Assembly: GCF_015864825.1 (NCBI RefSeq)
Contig: NZ_JADYWL010000007.1
Location: forward strand, 100,331-164,330
Direction: 5' to 3'
Length of the DNA stretch: 64,000 nucleotides
DNA from: Psychrobacter sp. NZS113
GTDB lineage: Bacteria; Pseudomonadota; Gammaproteobacteria; Pseudomonadales; Moraxellaceae
Under the pieces are notes generated by a model that saw only the letters and a list, made by a program, of their open reading frames with translations, was not told where the DNA came from and ran no database searches. A program made the position numbers and the translations under genes. The first letter of the stretch is position 1. Each line of letters starts with the position of its first letter. Positions 56,477-64,000 of this stretch are shown piece by piece.

Positions 56477-56479
56477 TAC

Positions 56480-57295
56480 TCAAAGCAGCCCTTTGTAAAG
56501 AAAATAACACCCTACTACGGTCAACAGTACGGCAAAGCACTTCTTTAATAATTGCGGTGATAATATATGAGCGACTTTTGCACCTAATTTAGCAGTGAAA
56601 AAGCTCATGATACTAATACCTAAAAAGGCATAAATATGAACAAAACCAATCGTATTAGGTACATCTATGTCCTTATTCATCCCAAAAAGCATAAACCCTA
56701 ATGCACCTGCAATGGCAATAGGTAGGCCGCACGCAGCTGATGTGCCAACCGCTTTTTGCATCACCACACCATAACGCGTGAGATAAGGTACGGTTAAACT
56801 GCCACCACCGATACCAAAAATGGCAGAAGCAATACCGATAACCCCACCTGCCGCCAGTTGTTTAGGTTTTGAATGCAAGGCTGTATGGACATTACTGGCA
56901 CTATTATTCGCTTTATTTTTGCCACCCACAAACATCTTATAGGCAACCCAAAGCAAAAACACACCAACGATAATCTGAAGATATAACCCTGATATTTGCC
57001 CTGCAATCCCTGCCCCAAAAAAACATCCTATCGCTAAGCCTGGCACTAGATTTTTGAAGACAGGCCACATGACTGCGCCTTTTTTATTGTGCGCCATTAG
57101 TGAGCTTATGGACGTGACGATAATGGTCGCCAGTGAAGTACCTAATGCCAAGTGCATGATATTGTCAGCAGGGTAACCCATTTGGGTAAAGACAATGAAT
57201 AATAGTGGTACGATGATAGTGCCACCACCCACACCGAAAAGCCCCGCAGCAAATCCTGCTAGGGCACCTATGACTAAAAAAATGATTAATTCCAC
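56480..57295 (-). CDS. TauE/SafE-family membrane transporter
   Basis: 271 residues, eight hydrophobic segments. Two homologous halves each begin with a glycine-rich motif: GFAAGLFGVGGGTIIVPLL at the N-terminus and GIASAIFGIGGGSLTVPYL in the middle, defining the TauE/SafE (DUF81) family. Members move sulfite, sulfonates or other organic anions. Next to the MesD/MesX-type genes a link with methyl-sulfur or sulfonate metabolism is possible but unproven. Confidence 0.88.
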   Translation of the reverse strand: MELIIFLVIGALAGFAAGLFGVGGGTIIVPLLFIVFTQMGYPADNIMHLALGTSLATIIVTSISSLMAHNKKGAVMWPVFKNLVPGLAIGCFFGAGIAGQISGLYLQIIVGVFLLWVAYKMFVGGKNKANNSASNVHTALHSKPKQLAAGGVIGIASAIFGIGGGSLTVPYLTRYGVVMQKAVGTSAACGLPIAIAGALGFMLFGMNKDIDVPNTIGFVHIYAFLGISIMSFFTAKLGAKVAHILSPQLLKKCFAVLLTVVGCYFLYKGLL

Positions 57296-57364
57296 GGATT
57301 ATTTACTTCTTAGTTAGATTTAGTGAAATGGTTACGTTATTTTCCCAACAATGAAATAGCCAAT

Positions 57365-57889
57365 TTAAGCGATTTCTACTTGAGCCATTTGGCCTACTTG
57401 GTGATAAGCACGATTAAAATAAACCAGACTTTCTTCTCGTCCGCCTTGCTGTGCAGATTGTTTGATAGCGACAACGCGACACATAAATACACTGTGCGTC
57501 CCAACCTCTTGAATGTGCTCAATCTCACAGTCAAAACTGACCAACGCATCTTCTAATACAGGAGCGCCTGTTTGCAACTGCGTCCAAGCGCCATATTCAA
57601 AGCGCTCTGCAGAATGCAATTTAGAAGCGAATGCATTAGATATCTGTTCATGCTGTGCGCCTAACACATTGACACTTAAGATTTTATTTTCAATAAAATA
57701 GCCATGTGATCGAGACGTTTGATTCATACAGACAAGCAAGGTCGGCGGCGTGTCTGTGACGCTACATACTGCAGATGCTGTAAATCCATGAAGACCAGAT
57801 GGGCCTTCTGTAGTGACAACATTTACAGCAGTCGTTAATAGAGACATTGCATCTCTAAAGTCAGTTGCTTGAATCATATCTTCAATCAT
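57365..57889 (-). CDS. Flavin reductase-like FMN-binding protein
   Basis: 174 residues of the flavin reductase (RutF/HpaC-like) domain. TAVNVVTTEGPSGLHGFTASAVCSV, in pieces, is the typical FMN-binding start, followed by PPTLLVCMNQTS and LSVNVLGAQHEQIS. It supplies reduced flavin to partner oxygenases. The start at 57889 has AGGA 8 bp upstream; the in-frame extension to 57928 is rejected. A flavin reductase next to mesD/mesX is a recurring arrangement that I recall from Acinetobacter, suggesting MesX-dependent methyl transfer uses reduced flavin. Confidence 0.85.
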   Translation of the reverse strand: MIEDMIQATDFRDAMSLLTTAVNVVTTEGPSGLHGFTASAVCSVTDTPPTLLVCMNQTSRSHGYFIENKILSVNVLGAQHEQISNAFASKLHSAERFEYGAWTQLQTGAPVLEDALVSFDCEIEHIQEVGTHSVFMCRVVAIKQSAQQGGREESLVYFNRAYHQVGQMAQVEIA

Positions 57890-57981
57890 TGCTTCAATCC
57901 TGAGAAACGTTAAAAAATTGTGCTTCAATTTTAGTTTTGCAAGGGAAATTCTTTAAATAGAATTTCCTAAACGGCTAAACT

Positions 57982-59010
57982 CTAAGCAGTCAACTCTTGA
58001 CGAACAATCTGTGCACCTGCACTTAATGCATTTAGCTTGCCTCTTGCCACTTGGCGAGACAACGGTGCCATACCGCAATTGGTCGCAGGATATAGCTTAT
58101 CAGCATCGACAAATTGTAACGCTTTGCGTAGTGTGTTTGCTACTTCTTCAGGTGTCTCAATAGTATTGGTTGCTACATCAATAGCACCGACCATCACCTT
58201 TTTGCCGCGAATTAATTCAATCAAGTCCATAGGCACACGTGAGTTTTGACACTCTAGTGAGATAATATCGACTTTCGACTGTTGCAACTTAGGAAAAGCT
58301 TTCTCATATTGACGCCATTCTGAACCCAGTGTTTTCTTCCAATCAGTGTTGGCTTTGATGCCATAACCGTAGCAAATATGGACAGCCGTTTCACATTTCA
58401 AGCCTTCAAGGGCACGCTCTAAAGTAGCTATACCCCAGTCATTCACCTCATCAAAAAACACGTTAAAGGCAGGCTCATCGAATTGAATGATATCAACACC
58501 AGCAGCCTCTAGCTCTTTCGCTTCTTGATTGAGGATTTTGGCAAATTCCCAAGCCAGTTTTTCACGACTTCTATAATGACCGTCATACAATGTATCAATC
58601 ATCGTCATCGGCCCTGGCAGCGCCCATTTGATTGGCTGATTGGTCTGCTGACGTAAAAATTTAGCATCTTCAACAAATACAGACTTTGGGCGGCTCACTG
58701 CACCAACAACAGACGGCACACTTGCATCATAGCGATTACGGATTTTGACCGTCTCACGCTTCTCAAAATCAACGCCATCCAAATGCTCAATGAACGTGGT
58801 CACAAAGTGCTGACGGGTCTGTTCACCATCACTGACGATATCAATACCTGCTTGTACTTGTTCCTGTAGTGACACACGTAGAGCATCTTGTTTGGCTTCA
58901 ATCAATTGCTCACCTTCTAATGCCCAAGGTGACCAAATTTTCTCTGGTTCTGCTAGCCAAGAAGGTTTCGGTAAGCTGCCAGCAGTTGATGTCGGTAATA
59001 ATAATTTCAT
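57982..59010 (-). CDS. mesD: Core-MetE methionine synthase (MesD-type)
   Basis: 342 residues corresponding only to the C-terminal catalytic half of cobalamin-independent MetE. Zinc ligands are visible in AVHICYGYG (His, Cys), ISLECQNSR (Glu) and ATNCGMAPLSRQ (Cys). FDEPAF is the homocysteine-binding Asp segment and STAGSLPKP the N-terminal loop. The folate-binding half of MetE is missing, so folate cannot be the donor in the usual way. Next to a DUF1852 gene it fits MesD of the folate-independent methionine synthases. The ATG at 59010 is favoured by a GAAG site. Confidence 0.86.
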   Translation of the reverse strand: MKLLLPTSTAGSLPKPSWLAEPEKIWSPWALEGEQLIEAKQDALRVSLQEQVQAGIDIVSDGEQTRQHFVTTFIEHLDGVDFEKRETVKIRNRYDASVPSVVGAVSRPKSVFVEDAKFLRQQTNQPIKWALPGPMTMIDTLYDGHYRSREKLAWEFAKILNQEAKELEAAGVDIIQFDEPAFNVFFDEVNDWGIATLERALEGLKCETAVHICYGYGIKANTDWKKTLGSEWRQYEKAFPKLQQSKVDIISLECQNSRVPMDLIELIRGKKVMVGAIDVATNTIETPEEVANTLRKALQFVDADKLYPATNCGMAPLSRQVARGKLNALSAGAQIVRQELTA

Positions 59011-59068
59011 GTGATTCATCTTCTTATTTATTCATTTATTTTTTATTATGCTAATTAGTGAGGACCAG

Positions 59069-60106
59069 TTAGGCGGCTTGTTGCCTAATAGCTTTTTCTT
59101 TAGCCGCGGCTCTTTGTGCTGCTTCGCTTTTCAGATCATAGCTTGCCGCCCACTCTTCAAGAATAGCTTGGTACGGCTTAATGAACTGCTCTTCAGTGAA
59201 TTTGCCTTGCGTCACTGCCATCTGGCTACGCTCGGCGCGGTCATACACAATTTGAGTCAGTGAGTAATCTTGGTACTTTAAGCTTGGTTGATACACTTCA
59301 CCTGCTCTCGAGTTGGCATTATAAATCTCAGGACGGTAGATTTTTTGGAAAGTCTCCATCGTACTGATAGCGCTTATCAGCTCAAGATCCGTGTAATCAC
59401 CTAGCAAGTCACCCGAAAAATAAAACGCTAACGGCGCAGCGCTGTTTTCAGGCATAAAGTAGCGAACGGTTAAGCCCATTTTGTGAAAATAGTCATCAGT
59501 CAACGAATAGTCATCCTGTCTATACTCAACGCCTAATACAGGATGCTGGTTGGCTGTACGGTAATAGGTTTTACTGGTTGAGACACTGAGACAAATCACA
59601 GGTTTTTTGTGAAAGTTAGCGTTGTAAGCTTCTGAGTTCAATAAGTATTGAAACAGTTTGCCATGCAGCTCACCGAAATTATCTGGCGTGATCGATGCTA
59701 AATTCTTATCACGATGCTCTGGCAGTACCACACTAAAATCGTAGTCGCGTACATAAGACGAGAAACTATTACCAATCATACCGTCGATACGTTTGTTATC
59801 TTTATGATCAACAATCGTTGTTTGTAGCGTCTCAATGATTGGGAAGGTATGACCATTACCTTCAATATCCATATCAACAGATATGATATCAACCTCGACA
59901 GAATAACGGTCTGCTGTCAGATTATCCCAATGCGCTAACGCGTTAAAACGATTGTTAATCATGCGTAGCGTTTTACGTAAGTTCTCTTCGCAGTGCTCGC
60001 CACGAGCCAAATTTGCAAAGTTAGTCGTCAAACGCGTGCTGTCTGCAGGCTGATAGTTTTCATCAAAACGAATGCGCTTAATTGAACAGTTAAATTCTTT
60101 ACTCAT
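59069..60106 (-). CDS. mesX: DUF1852 protein (MesX-type)
   Basis: 345 residues, soluble. SKEFNCSIKRIRFDENYQPADSTRLTTNFANLARG is read in pieces as the DUF1852 N-terminus, followed by LRMINNRFNALAHWDN and VDIISVDMDIEG. Members sit next to core-MetE genes and are required by MesD for methionine formation; their chemistry is not settled. The ATG at 60106 has AAGG upstream; the longer frame to 60235 crosses the candidate MetR site and is rejected. It is the first gene of the row mesX-mesD-flavin reductase-tauE. Confidence 0.85.
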   Translation of the reverse strand: MSKEFNCSIKRIRFDENYQPADSTRLTTNFANLARGEHCEENLRKTLRMINNRFNALAHWDNLTADRYSVEVDIISVDMDIEGNGHTFPIIETLQTTIVDHKDNKRIDGMIGNSFSSYVRDYDFSVVLPEHRDKNLASITPDNFGELHGKLFQYLLNSEAYNANFHKKPVICLSVSTSKTYYRTANQHPVLGVEYRQDDYSLTDDYFHKMGLTVRYFMPENSAAPLAFYFSGDLLGDYTDLELISAISTMETFQKIYRPEIYNANSRAGEVYQPSLKYQDYSLTQIVYDRAERSQMAVTQGKFTEEQFIKPYQAILEEWAASYDLKSEAAQRAAAKEKAIRQQAA

Positions 60107-60216
60107 GGGGATCTGCCTTAATCTATTCTCAGTATCTGAGATAAAACCAAATTTGTGTATGGAGTAGATTATGCCCGAACTACAACATGAATAAAAACGA
60201 CTTAATTTAAATAAAA

Positions 60217-60233
60217 GATGAATTAAATTCATC
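60217..60233 (-). promoter_or_regulatory. Candidate MetR-type operator upstream of mesX
   Basis: GATGAATTAAATTCATC is a perfect 17-bp palindrome whose core TGAATTAAATTCA fits the MetR consensus TGAA-N5-TTCA exactly. It lies about 113 bp upstream of the mesX start. The rest of 60107-60501 is AT-rich with no gene. Confidence 0.6.
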
Positions 60234-60501
60234 AAGGTAGTTTAATGGTATAAAGAGTATTGGATAATGTCAGTATTGATTATCCATTTAACTAAATAAT
60301 TGAATCTCTAGACGCCTGATTTGACTAAGAATATAGACATAACTATTTAGAACCATATTTTTCTTTTATACCATTGTGAGCTACCTTAACCAGCCTCGTC
60401 AGCATTAGTGCTAATGTCATTAAGTAGACATACTTGAAAGCCATAATTCAATCTTCTTGATTAACTACCAACAATAATTTATTTAAGAATTGGAGAAAAG
60501 G

Positions 60502-61866
60502 ATGTACACAATTAGGGCTAACTTTTTGAGAGTAAGTATGGGTATCATCGCCACGGCTGGTATTGGTCAGTTGGCAATAGCAGCGGATGCTTACTCTGCT
60601 GAGTTGGTCTCACATGCCTTACTACCCTCTCAAACATTTATCTCTGCTCCGACTGATGCGCCCAAAGATTTGCAAGTCAGTGGTAAATACACTACTGGGA
60701 AATTGATTGAAAAACTTGGCAGTATTGAAGGAAAGTCGGCAGGTCGTCCCACTGGTATCAAACTACCGTTCCCAGGACAACCTGTGCAAGGACACTCTGG
60801 TATTAAATATATGCCTGATGGCAGTTATTGGATATTGACCGATAATGGTTTTGGCAGTAAAGCCAACTCGCCAGATGCGATGTTATTCATGCGTCAGTAT
60901 AAGATTGATTGGGATAAAGGAATTTTTGAACCTATAAAAACTATTTTCTTTAATGATCAGAACAAGGTGATACCTCATCGAATTACGCATCAAGACAGTA
61001 ATCGCCGCTATTTAACAGGATCTGATTTTGATCCAGAAAGTTTCCAAATAATTGATGGTGATATTTGGGTAGGTGAAGAGTTCGGCCCATGGTTACTAAG
61101 ATTCGATAGCAAAGGTACTCTCAAAGCCATGTACGATACAAAAGTGGATGGAGAAGTGGTTCATTCTCCAGACCATCCCGCCTTGCAATTACCAAGCAAA
61201 CCCGATGATAACCTACCGTCATACAGTATCAAACGCTCTAAAGGCTTTGAAGGCATGGCATCGGCACCAGATGGACGCTATTTATATCCCCTGTTAGAGG
61301 GCGCAGTTTATAATCAGAAAAGCCAACAATATGATTCAGTCGATGGTCAGAACTTCTTGCGCATCCTGCAATTTGATACCAAGCGTAATACCTATACTGA
61401 TAAGAGCTGGAAATACATACTTGATGATAACGACTATGCGATCGGAGATTTTAATATGATCGATGATACTTATGGTTTGATTATTGAACGAGATAATTTA
61501 GAAGGTGTAAACGATAAAGCTTGTAAAAAGACAACTGGAGATGAAAGTCAGTGCTTTGACAAACCAGCCGTATTCAAACGTATATATAAGGTCAAATTAG
61601 ACCCTAAAAGTGAAATCGCTGAAAAAATCGCCTATATTGATTTAATGGAAATTAAAGATACCAAGGGTGTGGCCAAAAAACCCTTAGTAAATAATCAATT
61701 TGTATTTCCATTCTTCACAATTGAAAATGTAGATATCATCGATGAAAGCCACATCGTGGTAGGCAATGATAACAATCTACCTTTTTCCTCTAGCCGAGAC
61801 CCAAATCAAGCAGATGATAATGAATTAATATTGTTAGAGGTCAAGGATTTTTTAAAAGCGAAATAA
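60502..61866 (+). CDS. Secreted esterase-like phytase-family protein
   Basis: 454 residues with a signal peptide (MYTIRANFLRVSMGIIATAG.. to AIAADA). The mature part matches the esterase-like activity of phytase domain (PF13449): YMPDGSYWILTDNGFGSKAN, DFDPESFQIIDGDIWVGEEF, GPWLLRFDSKG, KGFEGMASAPDGRYLYPLLEG and FFTIENVDIIDESH, in pieces. Such proteins are beta-propeller-like periplasmic phosphatases or esterases. GGAGAAAAGG precedes the ATG at 60502; a TTG at 60490 overlaps it and is rejected. Closed by a terminator. Confidence 0.85.
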   Translation: MYTIRANFLRVSMGIIATAGIGQLAIAADAYSAELVSHALLPSQTFISAPTDAPKDLQVSGKYTTGKLIEKLGSIEGKSAGRPTGIKLPFPGQPVQGHSGIKYMPDGSYWILTDNGFGSKANSPDAMLFMRQYKIDWDKGIFEPIKTIFFNDQNKVIPHRITHQDSNRRYLTGSDFDPESFQIIDGDIWVGEEFGPWLLRFDSKGTLKAMYDTKVDGEVVHSPDHPALQLPSKPDDNLPSYSIKRSKGFEGMASAPDGRYLYPLLEGAVYNQKSQQYDSVDGQNFLRILQFDTKRNTYTDKSWKYILDDNDYAIGDFNMIDDTYGLIIERDNLEGVNDKACKKTTGDESQCFDKPAVFKRIYKVKLDPKSEIAEKIAYIDLMEIKDTKGVAKKPLVNNQFVFPFFTIENVDIIDESHIVVGNDNNLPFSSSRDPNQADDNELILLEVKDFLKAK

Positions 61867-61941
61867 ATCGTAGTGAGAAGTTGCACTAGGTTATAGCCAA
61901 ACTAAAAGGTATAAAGGCTCTGGCTATAAAATATCAAAATA

Positions 61942-61976
61942 AACCCCTGCTATTTTCAATATTAGCAGGGGTTTTC
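61942..61976. terminator. Bidirectional terminator after the phytase-like gene
   Basis: AACCCCTGCTA pairs with TAGCAGGGGTT then TTCTATGC. The stem is almost the same as those at 50270 and 56437, but the loop differs. Confidence 0.85.
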
Positions 61977-62048
61977 TATGCACTCAAAGGAGCTCTATTC
62001 TAGGAGCTATAGTCTAGATGCTCTCAACTCATACGTTCACTTTACCTG

Positions 62049-62642
62049 TTAGAGTGAGTCCTTTAAAGCATTTTCAACGAAATTTAAGCGATCTTGTCCA
62101 AAGAACATCTCGCCATTCACAAAGAAACTCGGCGCACCAAATATACCTCGGGATATAGCTTCTTCAGTAGTTGCTTTCAAACGCTCCTTGACCTCAGTCT
62201 CGCTGATACGTGTCATAAAGTCAGTGGCATCAATACCTGCTTCAGACAGTACTTCAGCTACGATCTCTGGTGATTCCATATTTAGCTTTTCAGCCCATAG
62301 CGCGTTAAAGATAGCAGTTAGACAACTTGGAAACTCAGGTTCCCCTAGGTAGGCAGTAATACCTCGCATGAGATGCATGGTATTTAATGGAAAAAATGGA
62401 TTGAAGTTAAATGGTACCTCGTAAATATTCGAGAAGCGCTTAAGGTCTGTGAGCATATAAGCACCTTTCGCAGGTATCGCAGCTGGTGAAGTGTTACCAA
62501 CGGCTTGAAAAACGGCTCCAAGCAACATAGGTCGCCAAATAATTTCAGCATTGTAACGCTGTGCCATGCTCTCTAATTGTGTCCATGCCAAATAACTGGC
62601 TGGACTACCTACATCAAAGAAAAACTCTATTTGTTTACTCAT
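62049..62642 (-). CDS. DsbA-family 2-hydroxychromene-2-carboxylate isomerase-like protein
   Basis: 197 residues with a thioredoxin/GST-kappa fold. EFFFDVGSPASYLAWTQL has the catalytic Ser of the family in place of a CxxC, and RGIFGAPSFFVNGEMFFGQDR is the C-terminal signature. Members isomerise chromene carboxylates using glutathione or act as GST-kappa-like enzymes. The ATG at 62642 has AAGGAA 8 bp upstream; a longer frame overlapping the SDR gene is rejected. Cotranscribed with the SDR upstream. Confidence 0.86.
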   Translation of the reverse strand: MSKQIEFFFDVGSPASYLAWTQLESMAQRYNAEIIWRPMLLGAVFQAVGNTSPAAIPAKGAYMLTDLKRFSNIYEVPFNFNPFFPLNTMHLMRGITAYLGEPEFPSCLTAIFNALWAEKLNMESPEIVAEVLSEAGIDATDFMTRISETEVKERLKATTEEAISRGIFGAPSFFVNGEMFFGQDRLNFVENALKDSL

Positions 62643-62700
62643 CTTTGCATTCCTTGCAATGTATATTAAAATTCTTGGAGGATTTATAGTTAGGTAAATA

Positions 62701-63429
62701 TTAGAAAGTTTCCATCCATGGGCGTAAATCAAGCTCATGAGTCCAGCTGTCTCTTGGCTGACAGTGTAATTGCCAATACTGTTCAGCGATATGCTCAGGA
62801 TTTAAGATACCGTCTTGGTCTTTAAGTGCATAGCGCTCAGGAAAGTTGTCACGGATAAATGCCGTATCAATAGCACCATCAATAATAGGGTGCGCAACAT
62901 GTATGCCTTTTGGCCCTAACTCGCGTGCCATACTCTGTGCCAAAGCACGTAATGCAAATTTAGCGCTAGCAAAAGCGGAAAAGCCTTTACTACCTCGCAA
63001 AGAAGCAGTTGCTCCTGTGAAAATAATCGTCCCTTTTCCACGAGGAATCATAACTTTCGCCGCTTCTCTACCTGTCAAAAATCCAGATAATGCTGCCATT
63101 TCCCATACTTTTCGAAAGACTCTTTCTGTAGTCTCTACAATAGAGAAATTCACATTCGCACCGATATTGAATACCACTACTTCAATCGGCCCAATATCTT
63201 TCTCAATATGAGCGAATAACTCGATGATTTCTTTTTCTACACGCGCATCACAACCAAATGGCTTGACTACTCCGCCAGCTGTTTCAATGTCGCTAACTAA
63301 CGTGTTGAGCTTGTCGACACTCCTTCTAGTCACGCATAAGGTAAAACCTTCTGTTGCAAAACGTCTTGCAACAGCGCTGCCAGTGGCATCGCCTGCCCCA
63401 ATGACAACCGTTACGGGTGCTCTATACAT
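62701..63429 (-). CDS. Atypical short-chain dehydrogenase/reductase
   Basis: 242 residues with a Rossmann fold. The cofactor loop is GAGDATGSAVARRFA (Gly11 region), and FNIGANVNF replaces the NNAG motif. At the catalytic site the YxxxK motif reads FASAK: Phe153 stands for Tyr and Lys157 is kept, and the usual Ser position (13 residues before) is Ala140. It may therefore be non-catalytic or use another mechanism. AAGGAAG precedes the ATG. Paired with the isomerase gene and divergent from the HxlR relic. Confidence 0.85.
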   Translation of the reverse strand: MYRAPVTVVIGAGDATGSAVARRFATEGFTLCVTRRSVDKLNTLVSDIETAGGVVKPFGCDARVEKEIIELFAHIEKDIGPIEVVVFNIGANVNFSIVETTERVFRKVWEMAALSGFLTGREAAKVMIPRGKGTIIFTGATASLRGSKGFSAFASAKFALRALAQSMARELGPKGIHVAHPIIDGAIDTAFIRDNFPERYALKDQDGILNPEHIAEQYWQLHCQPRDSWTHELDLRPWMETF

Positions 63430-63531
63430 GTCTACTTCCTTATAGGTTCCTTTTTAGAACTAACAAAAATGTAGCTTTATTTCTGAGTGCTGTCAAGCTG
63501 ACCTATTATTCAACGATGAAGGAGATAGTAT

Positions 63532-63750
63532 GTGCGTTGGGATGAACTTACTCAGCATTTTTGCTCGATGCCTGGTACGTTAGCCATCATTGGTAATCGT
63601 TCGACACTCATGATTTTATGCTTAAGATATACAGGCTGACAAAGCTTGGAGGAAGTTTATACTATATCGTTCTAGCATTAGTATAGCTGGAGAGATGAGC
63701 ACATGGCTGATGAACGCAGTGTGACATTACTACAATGCGCAGGCTATTGA
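63532..63750 (+). pseudogene. Remnant of an HxlR-family regulator
   Basis: A GTG start with AAGGAG 7 bp upstream opens a frame reading VRWDELTQHFCSMPGTLAII, then GNRSTLMILCLRYTG, a TGA, QSLEEVYTIS and more stops. HxlR proteins read CPVxxTLxxIGxxWTLxILRxxxxGxxRFxEF, so the first half of the winged helix is recognisable. At least three in-frame stops end it. It probably once regulated the divergent SDR-isomerase pair. The remaining bases to 63845 show nothing. Confidence 0.62.
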
Positions 63751-63845
63751 GGTTTAGATGAGGTCTAAATGGATAGGTAGTAATGAGGTTAGTCTTTGAT
63801 ATACAGACCCTAAACCCTCATTATTTCCTCAAACTGCACGCAAAG

Positions 63846-63879
63846 AAAACCCCCTCCGCGTTAGCGAAGGGGGCTTTTC
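63846..63879. terminator. Terminator of the rRNA operon
   Basis: On the minus strand GCCCCCTTCG and CGGAGGGGG with a short loop are followed by TTTTC, just downstream of 5S rRNA. Confidence 0.8.
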
Positions 63880-63890
63880 TAGGAATAGAG

Positions 63891-64000
63891 AGCTGACGAT
63901 GACCTACTCTCACATGGACGAATCCACACTACCATTGGCGCTACGATGTTTCACTTCTGAGTTCGGGAAGGGATCAGGTGGTGCCATCGCGCTATTGTCG
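63891..64000 (-). rRNA. 5S ribosomal RNA, partial (5' end beyond the window)
   Basis: The minus strand carries the conserved CCCGAACTCAGAAGTGAAAC and GATGGTAGTGTGG segments and ends with TCATCGTCAGCT. About 10 bases of the 5' end lie outside. The rest of the rRNA operon should follow to the right. Confidence 0.93.

Noticed and set aside
61942..61976. Third CCCCTGCTA hairpin as evidence for a second Tn7-type insertion
   Set aside because: The loop differs, no end repeats or target duplication are nearby, and similar stems may be a common terminator type in this genome.

Overview
The window looks like chromosomal DNA of a gammaproteobacterium of the Moraxellaceae, most likely Psychrobacter. 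This is an inference from three things: moderately AT-rich sequence, Acinetobacter/Psychrobacter-like gene neighbourhoods (glnK-amtB, a dcw cluster without mraZ, a DUF1852/core-MetE pair), and protein character. No database search was possible. Most of the window is housekeeping DNA, with three accessory patches.

Layout. 0-3.4 kb: tail of gluQ, then ftsW and murD on the minus strand. 4-9 kb: a SulP transporter with a tandem Usp protein, then glnK-amtB with a candidate sigma-54 promoter; the 3' end of amtB is duplicated across a MITE-like element. 9.2-20 kb: small secreted and hypothetical proteins, a NUC1-type nuclease, tRNA-Ser followed by a broken AlpA gene and a leucine-rich-repeat protein, a YHYH protein with a partner lipoprotein, a peroxiredoxin-like protein, a YdcF-like protein and rlmA. 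20.2-28.7 kb: the first half of the division/cell-wall cluster (rsmH-ftsL-ftsI-murE-murF-mraY, transcribed leftward). Its continuation, murD-ftsW, lies about 17 kb further on. 29-50 kb: gltX, two tRNAs, a LysE exporter, a duplicated acidic protein, acnA, thrB, hisF, ribH-nusB-thiL-pgpA, glmU and glmS.

The most notable region begins just after glmS. The stretch 50226-56386 is bounded by inverted Tn7-type ends with TGT/ACA termini and an AATAAAGT..ACTGA-type TnsB site. It is flanked by a perfect 5-bp direct repeat (TTTGC) and starts 24 bp after the glmS stop, which is the Tn7 attachment position. The glmS-proximal end is followed by a decayed tnsA start, and the distal end carries three spaced copies of the end repeat. 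No other tns gene is recognisable, so this is an immobilised 6.2-kb Tn7-family element. Its intact cargo is an aspartate cassette: aspartase, a dicarboxylate/amino-acid symporter, an Asp/Glu racemase and a divergent LysR regulator. It also carries a wrecked TIR-like (Cap12-type) defence gene.

Beyond the element lie a TauE-type transporter, a flavin reductase, a core-MetE protein and a DUF1852 protein. The last two match the folate-independent MesD/MesX methionine synthase, and a MetR-type palindrome sits upstream. Then come a phytase-like esterase domain protein, a DsbA-family isomerase with an atypical SDR, the relic of an HxlR regulator, and the 3' part of a 5S rRNA gene at the right edge.
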